From assembly GCF_029868855.1 (NCBI RefSeq), contig NZ_JARWOV010000244.1:1-64000 (forward strand): a DNA stretch of 64,000 nucleotides, written 5' to 3'. Position numbers and translations under genes: made by a program. Within the stretch, counting starts at the first letter, position 1. The number at the start of each line of letters is the position of its first letter. The notes below the pieces were generated by a model. That model did not search any database. It was not told the origin of the DNA and saw only the letters and a list, made by a program, of their open reading frames with translations. This document shows positions 26,626-34,828 of this stretch, in pieces. Source of the DNA: Nocardia carnea (GTDB taxonomy: Bacteria; Actinomycetota; Actinomycetes; Mycobacteriales; Mycobacteriaceae).

Positions 26626-27383
26626 TCAGGTGTCCAGTTCGTAGGTGTCGATGAATTCCTGGCCGCCGATGAGGTAACGATCCAGGCTGATCTCGTCCGG
26701 TTTCTCCGGATCGAAGGGCGTGCCGATCTTGCCGTCGACCTCGGCGTATTGTGGTTCACCCCACGGGGCCATTATCTCGATCGGGTGACCGGTGTCGTTC
26801 GGGATTGCGCGTATCTTCCCTTTCGCTCGATACACTCCGGCTTCCTCGGTCTCCTCGTGCCGTTGCCGGAAGTGGGTTCGGGCGGCGTCGATATCCGATT
26901 CGGCTGCCTTGTAGATGTATTCCTCGCCGCCCGGGTTCGTGATGACGACCTGGCCTGCCCGGGTGCGATTGGTGGTTTCTCTGGTGCCATCCGCCAGGAC
27001 GGTTTCGACGAGCTCGCCCTCCTCCGCGATTCGGGCGCGGACCAAACTCTTCTTCCGGTAGATCGGAGCCTCCGCGAGTTTGGCCGTGTAGTCGGGTGTG
27101 GAGAGATCGAGTCGCACCCTGCGCTCCGGATCCGAGCCGGTCGCAGTGTCCGGCTTCCCGGTATTTCTGCCCGCAGGCTGGGCGAACTCCGGAGTTCTGC
27201 CTGTTCCGGCCACAGGTTTCGCCGCTGCGGCGTCGCTCTGTTCGAAAACCTTGCCGGCATCGCGTGCGGTATCGGCGGCCCCCGGGTGGGCAATTCGTGA
27301 GCTCGGGTGTAATGCGGCGCGAGCTGCTTCAACTTCTGGATCAGCTCCGCCGCTACATCTGCCCATGACTGCCCCGCGGCCAT
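26626..27383 (-). CDS. PGDYG-like domain protein with probable frameshift
   Basis: The N-terminus MAAGQSWADVAAELIQKLKQ starts at ATG 27383 with a perfect GGAGG seven bases upstream, but this frame decays after about residue 28. The continuation lies in another frame from about 27310: a Pro/Ala-rich linker, then a C-terminal domain with KSLVRARIAEEGELVETV, GQVVITNPGGEEYIYK, a second copy-like part (VYRAKGKIRAIPNDTGHP, EIMAPWGEPQYAEVDGKIG) and RYLIGGQEFIDTYELD. This pattern resembles PGDYG-type domains. Either a one-base indel near 27300 separates the two parts, or the main frame uses its own start at 27366. Function unknown. Confidence 0.6.
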
Positions 27384-27996
27384 CGCTGGTCCTCCGATTA
27401 CATGCTCACAAGCTCGAATGCCGGAATAAACACATGAATCGACCACAGTCGACCCACCGGCCTGCTATTTCTGCCGCTGAAATTCGGAATCCATACGATC
27501 CGAAATGCAGGCCACTCCGGTCGGGGCCGCCCGTGCCGGCGTCCGGTTCGCGCCAGGACCTGCGTCGACGACGATACTGAATCAATTTGCCTCGAACAAT
27601 TCTTTCCCGGTATATTTCGGGAATTTCGTGCTCGCTTCACATTTCGAAATTCAGTTTTTGTTCCTTATGCACAACGCTTGCGTCTAAAAGAAACGCGCGT
27701 GGAGTTGCGATACTTTCCCACGGGGAGCATGGGGCGGCCGGGCCGGATCTCCGCCGAGAGCGCTCGCAGTGTTCGTGACGCGCAGGACGCCAGTGGCTTC
27801 CGCTGTGATGTGGGTCATTCGCCCATCCGGTGGACCTTCGGGAGCACTTCGCTTACCTGGAAGTGGGGTATCCCACCAGGAAGTGTGTACTTGTCCGGGT
27901 CGGCGTCCGAGCCGACACTCGGACCTTGTGAACGAGACCCCGGAAGCCCTCCGAACAGCACGTACTGGAATCACAGCGGCCGGTCAGGAGGTTCCG
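27384..27996. other. intergenic region with hairpins upstream of the imine reductase
   Basis: About 600 bases without a clear gene, notably A/T-richer than its surroundings between 27570 and 27690. An 8-bp inverted repeat GAATTTCG/CGAAATTC (27621-27628, 27645-27652) is followed by TTTTT at 27655-27659, a terminator-like arrangement on the plus strand. GTGGG-gtat-CCCAC (27863-27876), flanked by CCTGG and CCAGG, lies about 120 bases upstream of the reductase start and may be an operator. Confidence 0.4.
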
Positions 27997-28863
27997 GTGA
28001 CCGTGCTCGGCACGGGATCGATGGGGCGGGCGCTCGCCGAAGCCTTTCTCGCGGCCGGGCATTCGACGACGGTATGGAATCGGACTCCGCACCGGGCGGC
28101 TCCGCTGGTGGCGGCGGGCGCCGACCACCAGCTCGACCTCGCCGATGCCCTCGCCGCAAGCCCGTTGGTCATCAGTTGCACCAGCGGCTTCCGGTCTGCA
28201 CGCGAGAGTTTGACGGGCGCGGAGCACCAGTTGGCCGGCCGGACCGTGATCACCCTCAACAGCGGCACCCCCGCCGAGGCTCGGGAATTCGCGGCGTGGG
28301 TGAAAAGCTGCGGGGCGCGTTTCCTCGCTGGGGCGATCAAGAATGTGCCCTCGGCCGTCGGTAAGCCGGACACCCTGTTGTATTTCTCCGGTGAACGAGC
28401 GGTATTCGACACTCACCGGGCAACGTTGCAGGCGCTCGGCGGCGACCTCGTCCATCTGGGGGACGACCCGGATCTGGCCGCCCTCTACGAGTCGGCCGTC
28501 GGCGCTACCCTCCTGCCTGCGCTGCTCGGATTCTTCGAAGGCGCGGCGTTGCTGGCGGGTCGTGGCATCGCAGCGCAGACGATGGTGCCCTACTCCGTCA
28601 AATGGCTACAGATGATCGAATCACTCCTACCGATCATGGCCGGAGAGATCGACGACCGGGACTACACCCGCCTCGGTTCCTCGATCGCGTTGTTCCACGA
28701 CGCGATCCCCTACGACGAGCAGCTCGGCGCAGACTCGGGCGTCGATCTGTCCTGGCACGCTCCGATGCACGAGCTGTTGCAGCGAGCGGTTGCCGAAGGT
28801 CGTGGCGAGCAGAGCATCACCGCCTTGTTCGAACTCCTGGTATCTCGCCGGTCCGGCCGGTGA
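27997..28863 (+). CDS. imine reductase-like NAD(P)-binding oxidoreductase
   Basis: 288 residues from GTG 27997, chosen for the AGGAGG five bases upstream and because it puts the Rossmann start VTVLGTGSMGRALAEAFLAAG at the N-terminus; an earlier GTG at 27928 is possible. The second strand TVWNRTPHRA indicates NADP preference (Asn-Arg-Thr). RTVITLNSGTPAEAREFAAWV and FLAGAIKNVPSAVGKPD follow the 6-phosphogluconate-dehydrogenase-like layout of imine reductases, and the C-terminal helices include MHELLQRAVAEGRGEQSITALFELL. Family members reduce cyclic imines in vitro; the natural substrate is unknown. A broken paralogue follows. Confidence 0.85.
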   Translation: MTVLGTGSMGRALAEAFLAAGHSTTVWNRTPHRAAPLVAAGADHQLDLADALAASPLVISCTSGFRSARESLTGAEHQLAGRTVITLNSGTPAEAREFAAWVKSCGARFLAGAIKNVPSAVGKPDTLLYFSGERAVFDTHRATLQALGGDLVHLGDDPDLAALYESAVGATLLPALLGFFEGAALLAGRGIAAQTMVPYSVKWLQMIESLLPIMAGEIDDRDYTRLGSSIALFHDAIPYDEQLGADSGVDLSWHAPMHELLQRAVAEGRGEQSITALFELLVSRRSGR

Positions 28864-28909
28864 GAGCTGCCACGAAACACCGGCCCCGATACAGGGAGGA
28901 AGCGCCATC

Positions 28910-29513
28910 ATGTCGCATACAGCAACCGGTCCGGTGACCGTTATCGGGCTGGGCCCGATGGGACAGGCGATGGTCCGTTCGCTGCGGGCTTCGAACCTCG
29001 TGGTCTCCGTCTGGAACCGTAGCCAGGAAAAAGCAGAAGCCATGAGGGAATTCGGCGCTACCCGTGCGCATACGGTCGCCCGGGCTCTCGATGCCGGCGA
29101 AGTGATCGTGCTCAGCCTGACCGACTATGCCGCCATGTACGACGTCCTCGGGCCGGCTGCCGACCACCTGCCCGGGAAAACAATAGTCAACCTCTCGTCG
29201 GATACGCCGGACGAGACCCGCGCGGCCGCGAAGTGGGTCCGTGCGCGAGGCGGCCGCTTCGTCGCCGGCGGAGTGATGGCCGACGGAGCGGGCGGTTGCC
29301 GCCATGGCAACCGACACCGGCGGGTGGCGTGATCTCGGACATCTGCGCATGATGACGGCCGGTGCCGGGCACGTGGCCGAGACCGCCGCCGTCGGAGTCG
29401 ACACGGGCTCGGCGCGCGCGGTGCAGAACCACTGGCGTGGTGCGCTGGCCGAAAGCGAGCGGGCCGGTGAGCCGATTTCGACCTTCCAGCTGCTTCGGGG
29501 CGATACGGCATAA
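28910..29513 (+). pseudogene. broken imine reductase-like paralogue
   Basis: ATG 28910 with GGGAGGA upstream opens MSHTATGPVTVIGLGPMGQAMV, clearly a paralogue of the preceding reductase, including VSVWNRSQEKAEAM and KTIVNLSSDTPDETRAAAKWV. After RFVAGGVMA, about residue 125, the frame shifts and stops at 29332. A different frame (29304-29513) carries a plausible C-terminal end (GAGHVAETAAVGVDTGSARAV, WRGALAESERAGEPISTFQLL). About 100 central residues are missing, so the gene has suffered an internal deletion with a frame change and cannot make an active enzyme. Confidence 0.7.
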
Positions 29514-29635
29514 CCGATCACGGTGCCTGCGTGCTCCGCCCGATTGTGGGAACGGGCCATCGTGGTTGCGGGGACAAAGGTTTGCCCGGCTGCCTACCAT
29601 GAGGGCACGGGAGGCTCCGTCGACGGGAGAGCGTG

Positions 29636-30466
29636 ATGAACGACAATGCGGGCGTGGTGGATCCGAATACACCGAGCATCGCGCGGGTGTACGACTATTT
29701 GCTCGGGGGGAAGGACAATTATCCGGTCGATCAGAAAATCGGCGACCATTTCAAGGTCGATCTGCCCGGTTCGGTGGCCATCGCCTTCGGGAACAGGCAG
29801 GCGCTGGTGCGGGGTGTGCGCGATATCGCCCGCAGTGGGGTGAAACAGTTCATCGACCTGGGCAGCGGACTGCCGACAGCGGACAACGTGCACCAGATCG
29901 CGGCGCGATACACCGACGGTGCGAAGGTCGTCTATGTGGACAACGATCCGATCGTGCTCGCGCACGGCCGGACGCTGCTGGCCACCGACGACCGCACCAC
30001 CGTGGTCCAGGCCGATGTGCGTGAGCCGGAAAAGATCCGAGACAACGACGAGGTGCGCCGCCTCATCGATTTCGAGCAGCCGGTGGCGATGGTGTTCAGT
30101 GCGATCCTGCACCACCTCAACGACGACGAGGATCCGCACGGTGTCGTTTCCTACTGGCGTGATCAGATTCCCTCCGGAAGTCAGGTATTCATTTCCCATT
30201 TCAGGTCCGGTGGGAATGCGGAGACCGAGGCGGCGGAGCAGAAACTGCAGTCGACGTTCGGGCGCGGCCGGTGGCGCACCGACGATGAGATCCGTGAGCT
30301 GTTCGGTGATCTGGAGATCCTCGAACCCGGAATCGTGCCAGCGGTCTTGTGGCGGCCCGATACCCCGGACGAATCCGATTCGCCACTGAGCAGTATCGGC
30401 ACGGCGGAACGGGAACTGACCGTATGGGATCAGCTCATATCGGCCGGGTTGGCTCGCAAACTGTGA
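29636..30466 (+). CDS. SAM-dependent methyltransferase, DUF574/PF04672 type
   Basis: 276 residues from ATG 29636 (GTG 29633 directly before it). The N-terminal signature PNTPSIARVYDYLLGGKDNYPVD is diagnostic for this actinobacterial family. The SAM-binding motif is FIDLGSGLPTADNVHQIA, with the second-strand acid in VVYVDNDPIVLAHGR and motif III VQADVREPEKI. AMVFSAILHHLNDDEDPHGVVSYW forms the active-site strand. Many copies of this family occur in Nocardia and Streptomyces; substrates are unknown. Confidence 0.92.
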   Translation: MNDNAGVVDPNTPSIARVYDYLLGGKDNYPVDQKIGDHFKVDLPGSVAIAFGNRQALVRGVRDIARSGVKQFIDLGSGLPTADNVHQIAARYTDGAKVVYVDNDPIVLAHGRTLLATDDRTTVVQADVREPEKIRDNDEVRRLIDFEQPVAMVFSAILHHLNDDEDPHGVVSYWRDQIPSGSQVFISHFRSGGNAETEAAEQKLQSTFGRGRWRTDDEIRELFGDLEILEPGIVPAVLWRPDTPDESDSPLSSIGTAERELTVWDQLISAGLARKL

Positions 30467-30541
30467 GAGCGGGAGCCGCCGAGCAATCGGTGAACCGGAA
30501 ATGGGATGTGTTTTCGGAGCCTCGGGGGCAGACTCGGAGGA

Positions 30542-31090
30542 GTGCAAGCGCGTAGTGTCGGCGAATTGATCGCCGCTTCCGATCGTGAGCGGGTGAAGTA
30601 CCTGCCGTTCTGGGGCCACCAGCCGCGTCCCGACGGGCGGATCGGTGCGAATTGCCTGAGCCAATGGTGGCCGGTGCGGTTCACGGTCGACGACGTGGAT
30701 TTCGCGACGGCCGAGCATTACATGATGTGGCGGAAGGCGTTGCTCTTCGACGACTACGACATCGCGGAAAAAGTTTTGGCGGCAACGCATCCGGGTGCCG
30801 CCAAGAAATTGGGCCGGAGTATCCGGGGGTTCGCCGACGATACGTGGGTGGAACACCGGTTCGGCATCGTGGTGAGCGGCAACCTGGCGAAATTCGGTCA
30901 GCACGCGGAGTTGCGACGATTCCTGTTGGACACCGGGGATCGAGTCCTCGTGGAGGCCAGCCCGGTGGACCGGGTCTGGGGTGTCGGGCTGACTGCCGAC
31001 GATCCCCGAATCGAGAGCCCGGCCGGGTGGAAGGGGCTGAACCTTCTCGGGTTCGCCTTGATGGAGGCCCGTGAGCGGCTGCGGGCCTGA
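30542..31090 (+). CDS. NADAR (YbiA-like) family protein
   Basis: About 182 residues from GTG 30542; the start is uncertain because the GGAGG at 30536-30540 is only one base away, and ATG 30506 is an alternative. Family motifs are in order: YLPFWGHQP, CLSQWWPVRFTVDDVDFATAEHYMMWRKA, WVEHRFGIVVSGNLAKFGQ, and VDRVWGVGLTADDP. YbiA-type NADAR proteins are N-glycosidases that hydrolyse reactive riboflavin-pathway intermediates, and relatives act on ADP-ribose derivatives. The conserved Glu in AEHYM and Trp/Asp in the VWG region are present. It follows the methyltransferase but is not obviously coupled to it. Confidence 0.9.
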   Translation: MQARSVGELIAASDRERVKYLPFWGHQPRPDGRIGANCLSQWWPVRFTVDDVDFATAEHYMMWRKALLFDDYDIAEKVLAATHPGAAKKLGRSIRGFADDTWVEHRFGIVVSGNLAKFGQHAELRRFLLDTGDRVLVEASPVDRVWGVGLTADDPRIESPAGWKGLNLLGFALMEARERLRA

Positions 31091-31145
31091 CTCGTGGCGT
31101 ATCGGCTCGCGCCCGATCGGTGTTGCCGGTCGACCCTGTAGAACT

Positions 31146-31541
31146 TCAGCGGGGGCGGTGGACTCGTAGGTCCACTGGGCGGCCGTCGGGATCGTGCGCT
31201 GTCATCGTCCATTGGGTGGGGAGGGTTTCGATCGGGCCCACCTGCGCTCCCGCTGCGAGCAGCGTTTCGCGCAGGGAGCACAGTTGGTCGTAGGCCGCCA
31301 GGCGCAGGCCCCAGCCGGCGCGGCCGAGTGGGTCGGGGCGGCTGCTGCCGGGACCATCTGTTTCGACGAGCATCAGGTGGTCGGCGCCGCCGACGTCGAG
31401 TATCGCGATCCGAGGTGCGTCTGGAGCGGCGGGGCGTTCGAAGGCGAGCCGGGCGCCGAGTAGTCCGGTGTAGAACGCGGTGAGCCGGTCGATATCCGTT
31501 GTCGGCAGGGTCAGATGGTTTATTCCGAGGAGTTCGAGCAT
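31146..31541 (-). CDS. VOC (glyoxalase/bleomycin-resistance fold) protein
   Basis: 131 residues, one VOC domain made of two beta-alpha-beta-beta-beta units. INHLTLPTTDIDRLTAFYTGLLGARL holds the first metal-ligand His, AILDVGGADHLMLVETDG the middle strands, and MTAHDPDGRPVDLRVHRP the C-terminal DPDG motif; the usual metal-ligand Glu near the end (normally GxxxEL) is replaced by Asp in VDLRV. Substrate unknown. It is divergent from the TetR gene at 31656, which could control it. Confidence 0.85.
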   Translation of the reverse strand: MLELLGINHLTLPTTDIDRLTAFYTGLLGARLAFERPAAPDAPRIAILDVGGADHLMLVETDGPGSSRPDPLGRAGWGLRLAAYDQLCSLRETLLAAGAQVGPIETLPTQWTMTAHDPDGRPVDLRVHRPR

Positions 31542-31655
31542 GGTTCGCCGAGCCTAATTCGGGGACTGCGGCGGCGTCCATCCTCCGGGCTGCCTGCTTT
31601 GTCCCGATCCGGAATGTGTTTACGCTGCTTGTCCGGATATCGGATCGGAGGACAG

Positions 31656-32252
31656 ATGGTCGGCGGAAACGAGCCGGGTGGCCGGAGGCGGGATTCCGCG
31701 GCTACCAGGGCCGCGATTCTGGCGGCGGCACAGGAATTGTTCGCCGAGCGGGGCTACGAGCGGGCGACGGTGCGTGATATCGCGACCCGTGCAGGTGTGA
31801 ACCAGGCGCTGCTGTTCCGGTATTTCGGGAACAAGGATGAACTGTTCCGGGCGACGATGACCGATCGGGGCCGGTCGATGCTCGAATCCGGCTCGGTGGA
31901 GACGCTGCTGTCGAGGCTGCTGGAAAAGGCGTTGGAGCCGGGGGAGGCGACAGTGCACGGGAATTGGTTGCAGGCGGCATTGCGGTCCAGTGGACACGAG
32001 GCGAGTGCGTCCGTGATCCGCCGGGAATTGGGGGAGGAGTACATCCGGGCGTTGTCCTCGCTCACCGACGGGGAGGGTGCGGAGGTACGGGCAGATCTGC
32101 TGCTGGCCTGGCTGCTCGGTATCGGACTGGTGCGTTCGGTGCTGCGCCGGGAGCCGCTGGCCGGTGCCGATCCCGCCGAGGTTGCCGGATATGTGCTGCG
32201 TGCGGCGGGTGTGCTGCTGGAACGGAACGACCCCGGATTTCCTCCGGAGTAA
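31656..32252 (+). CDS. TetR family transcriptional regulator
   Basis: 198 residues from ATG 31656 with CGGAGGAC upstream. The N-terminal HTH reads AAQELFAERGYERATVRDIATRAGVNQALLFRYFGNKDELF (residues about 22-62), a canonical TetR domain. The C-terminal ligand domain is Leu/Ala-rich and resembles TetR_C subfamilies with a LLAWLLGIGLVRSVL core. It precedes the P450 gene on the same strand by 110 bases, with a palindrome between them. Confidence 0.92.
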   Translation: MVGGNEPGGRRRDSAATRAAILAAAQELFAERGYERATVRDIATRAGVNQALLFRYFGNKDELFRATMTDRGRSMLESGSVETLLSRLLEKALEPGEATVHGNWLQAALRSSGHEASASVIRRELGEEYIRALSSLTDGEGAEVRADLLLAWLLGIGLVRSVLRREPLAGADPAEVAGYVLRAAGVLLERNDPGFPPE

Positions 32253-32301
32253 CGGTATCTCGTCGTTGACGCGTGATCCCGCACACCCTTACCCTGGCTA
32301 A

Positions 32302-32317
32302 GTAAGCAGCCGCTTAC
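32302..32317. promoter_or_regulatory. candidate TetR operator upstream of the P450 gene
   Basis: GTAAGC-agcc-GCTTAC is a perfect 6-bp inverted repeat ending 45 bases before the P450 start. It lies between the TetR gene and the P450 gene, so it probably mediates repression of the P450 (inference). Confidence 0.5.
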
Positions 32318-32362
32318 ATTGCTGGGGTGTCCGCCCGCCGGGCGCCGCGGAAGGGAGATCGC

Positions 32363-33565
32363 ATGACCGTGAACACCGAGGTGCGCCGCTACCCCTTCGG
32401 TGCACCGACACGTCTCGATATGGACCCGCTCTACGCGAAACTGCGCCGCGAGGAGCCGGTCAGTCGGGTCGAATTGCCCTACGGCGGCCAAGGCTGGCTG
32501 GTCACCCGCTACGACGACGTCAGAACGGTGCTCGGCGATCCCCGGTTCAGCCGCGCGGCGACCGTCGGCCGCGAAGACGTCCCGCGCGCCACCCCGGCTC
32601 CCGCGCAACCCGATTCGCTGCTGAGCCTGGATCCGCCCGAGCACAGCCGGTTGCGCAAACTGGTCGCCAAGGCGTTCACCAGCCGCCGGGTCGCGGAACT
32701 CCGCCCGCGCACGCGGCAGATCGTGGACGAGAAACTCGGCGAAATGGAACGCGCCGGTGCCCCCGCCGATCTGGTGCAGGGGCTGGCTCTTCCGTTACCG
32801 GTAACCGTGATCTGCGAAATGCTCGGCGTGCCGGCCGGGGAGCAGCACCGTTTCCGTGACTTCTCCGACGCGATCCTGTCCACCACCGCCTACACCCGCG
32901 AGCAGATCGAAGCCGCCCGGGGTTCGCTCGAGGGCTACCTGGCCGAACAGGTGGCCCAGCGCCGGGAACACCCCACCGATGATCTGCTCGGTGCGCTGGT
33001 CGCGGCCCGCGACGACGAGGACCGGCTGAGCGAACGGGAACTGGTCAATCTGGGCGTCGGGATTCTCATCGCGGGCCATGAGACCACCGCGAACCAGATC
33101 GCCAACTTCACCTATGTCCTGCTCACGCAGCGCGAATACTGGGACCAGTTGCGTGCCGACCCGGAGCTGATCCCGGGCGCTGTCGAGGAACTGCTGCGCC
33201 ACACCCAGCTCGGCGCCGGCGGCGGACAACCGCGGGTGGCGACCGAGGACGTGGTGCTCAGCGGGGTCACGGTGCGGGCAGGGGAGGCGGTGTTCGTGCA
33301 CACCCAGGCCGCCAACCGGGACGAAGCCGTATTCGACGATCCGGAAACACTCGACCTGACCCGGCCGCGCAATCCGCACATCGCGTTCGGGTACGGGGCG
33401 CATCACTGCCTCGGCGCGCAGCTGGCGCGGGTGGAACTCCAGGTCGCGATGGAGGCATTGCTGGAGCGGTTCCCGGGTTTGCGGCTCGCGGTGCCGGAGG
33501 ACGAGATCCCGTGGAAGTCGGGGTTGCTGGTCCGGGGCCCGGAGAAACTTCTCGTGTCCTGGTGA
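32363..33565 (+). CDS. cytochrome P450
   Basis: 400 residues from ATG 32363, with AAGGGAGA upstream. All P450 landmarks are present: the I-helix oxygen-binding IAGHETTANQI near 237, the K-helix ExxR in EELLRHT, and the heme-binding loop FGYGAHHCLGAQLARVE with the axial Cys near 350. SLDPPEHSRLRKLVAKAFTSRRV is the B'-C segment typical of bacterial class I P450s of the CYP105/107 type. No ferredoxin or reductase gene is adjacent, so redox partners must come from elsewhere. Probably controlled by the upstream TetR protein. Confidence 0.95.
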   Translation: MTVNTEVRRYPFGAPTRLDMDPLYAKLRREEPVSRVELPYGGQGWLVTRYDDVRTVLGDPRFSRAATVGREDVPRATPAPAQPDSLLSLDPPEHSRLRKLVAKAFTSRRVAELRPRTRQIVDEKLGEMERAGAPADLVQGLALPLPVTVICEMLGVPAGEQHRFRDFSDAILSTTAYTREQIEAARGSLEGYLAEQVAQRREHPTDDLLGALVAARDDEDRLSERELVNLGVGILIAGHETTANQIANFTYVLLTQREYWDQLRADPELIPGAVEELLRHTQLGAGGGQPRVATEDVVLSGVTVRAGEAVFVHTQAANRDEAVFDDPETLDLTRPRNPHIAFGYGAHHCLGAQLARVELQVAMEALLERFPGLRLAVPEDEIPWKSGLLVRGPEKLLVSW

Positions 33566-33787
33566 GCCGTGAGCCGGTTGGCCGAGTGGCGAACCGGTTC
33601 GGGCGCTCGCCGCTGCCACCAGGTGAGGGCTACGCCGGCCAGTCGATCATCTCCTTATCCGCGCCGCCTGTTCCAGGGTGAACTAGTCTGTCGGGTTTGC
33701 GTAGTGGCCCGGCCGAGTTGCCGGCGTGGCGGGGGACCGGGATGGCCGTCCGTGCCACAACGCCCCGTCCTCCGTCTACGTCGGCTC

Positions 33788-34444
33788 TCAACCTGTGCGA
33801 GGCGACTGTGATGTCGTCGGTGTGGATTCGGGTGGGTGTGGGTCGGCGTCGGTGAAAATGCGGTCGAGTTGTGTGTCGATCAGAGTGAGGGCGCGTTCGG
33901 GGCTCAGTTGCCCCAGCAGCAGTCGGGTCTGTAAACCTTCGGCGGCAGCGGTCAGGAACATGGCTTCACCGGCTGCGTCGACCTCCTGGGGTACCTGCTG
34001 GAAAGTCTGGCCCCGGGTGAGGAGGCCGGCGACCAGATCGGCCAGCGCTGGTGGGGCAGCCCGTGCCACGGCGGCGAGATCGGGTTCGGTGAGGAAGCGG
34101 ACGAAGTAGGCCGCGTACACCACGTGCCTGCTGCGTCGTTCCTCGTCCAGGGGGAGCATTTCCAGTAGCACGCCTCGCACGATCGCGCGGATACCAGGGT
34201 CTTCGCCCAGTGCTGCCAGGCGATCCCGGGCCTGTTCTTCGGCGTCTGTATTGAGAATTTCCAGTGCGCCGAGCAGCAATTGGTCGCGTGTGCCGAAGTA
34301 GTACTGCAGCAGGCGCGCGGACACTCCGGCTTCGGCCGCCACCTGTCGGAGGGTGACCTGTTCGAGTCCGCCGCGTATGGCCAGCCGCCAGACCGCTTCG
34401 GCGATCTGGCGGCGGCGTAGTGCGTGGTCGACCTGTCGGGGCAC
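33788..34444 (-). CDS. TetR family regulator
   Basis: 218 residues. The HTH region is RRRQIAEAVWRLAIRGGLEQVTLRQVAAEAGVSARLLQYYFGTRDQLL, residues 10-58. The C-terminal domain (EMLPLDEERRSRHVVYAAYFVRFL, FLTAAAEGLQTRLLLGQLSPE) matches the BetI-like/TetR_C_6 layout with the LLLGQLSPERAL end. It is divergent from the small membrane protein and esterase unit, which is its probable target. Confidence 0.92.
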   Translation of the reverse strand: MPRQVDHALRRRQIAEAVWRLAIRGGLEQVTLRQVAAEAGVSARLLQYYFGTRDQLLLGALEILNTDAEEQARDRLAALGEDPGIRAIVRGVLLEMLPLDEERRSRHVVYAAYFVRFLTEPDLAAVARAAPPALADLVAGLLTRGQTFQQVPQEVDAAGEAMFLTAAAEGLQTRLLLGQLSPERALTLIDTQLDRIFTDADPHPPESTPTTSQSPRTG

Positions 34445-34512
34445 GGGTTTGGTCCTTGTCGTTCGATCCTTCGGCAGGCAATCCTTTGTGGTGCGATCGT
34501 ATCAACGCTGTT

Positions 34513-34530
34513 ATGGTGCAGTCGAACCAT
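34513..34530. promoter_or_regulatory. candidate operator between TetR and membrane-protein genes
   Basis: ATGGT (34513-34517) and ACCAT (34526-34530) form an inverted repeat with an 8-base spacer in the 162-base divergent gap. Position suggests autoregulation by the TetR protein; the arms are short. Confidence 0.35.
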
Positions 34531-34606
34531 GAAGTTGCCACCGCGTCGTACTCCGGCGTGTGGATTTCCGGCCAGAGGCCGGCCTGAAGACGAAAGAAGA
34601 GGGCGA

Positions 34607-34828
34607 ATGCGTTACGTGACAGCGTTGATCGGCGGCATGCTGCTGCTGGTGCTCGGAGTCCAGGGCGCGATCAGGTTGCTGGCCGACCACGGCAATTCCG
34701 GGTTGCTGAGCTGGCTGCCCGGTGGATTCCCGGTTCAGTTGCCGGTATATGTCGTGGTGGCCTGCGTTGGAGTGCCGCTGGCGGGTTGGGGTAACCGCAA
34801 GGCCAAGCAGGCCGGTGTCATCAAGTGA
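34607..34828 (+). CDS. small two-helix membrane protein
   Basis: 73 residues from ATG 34607 with GAAGAGGG upstream. Two hydrophobic helices are visible: VTALIGGMLLLVLGVQGAIRLL (residues 4-25) and LPVYVVVACVGVPLAGWG (residues 45-62), joined by a short loop and ending in a basic tail (NRKAKQAGVIK). Nothing in the sequence suggests a catalytic role. It overlaps the esterase start as GTGA, so the two proteins are translationally coupled and may act together at the membrane. Confidence 0.8.
   Translation: MRYVTALIGGMLLLVLGVQGAIRLLADHGNSGLLSWLPGGFPVQLPVYVVVACVGVPLAGWGNRKAKQAGVIK

Noticed and set aside
30506..30541. Upstream ATG start for the NADAR gene
   Set aside because: Not excluded, but the added residues (CFRSLGGRLGG) are atypical of the family, so the GTG at 30542 is preferred.
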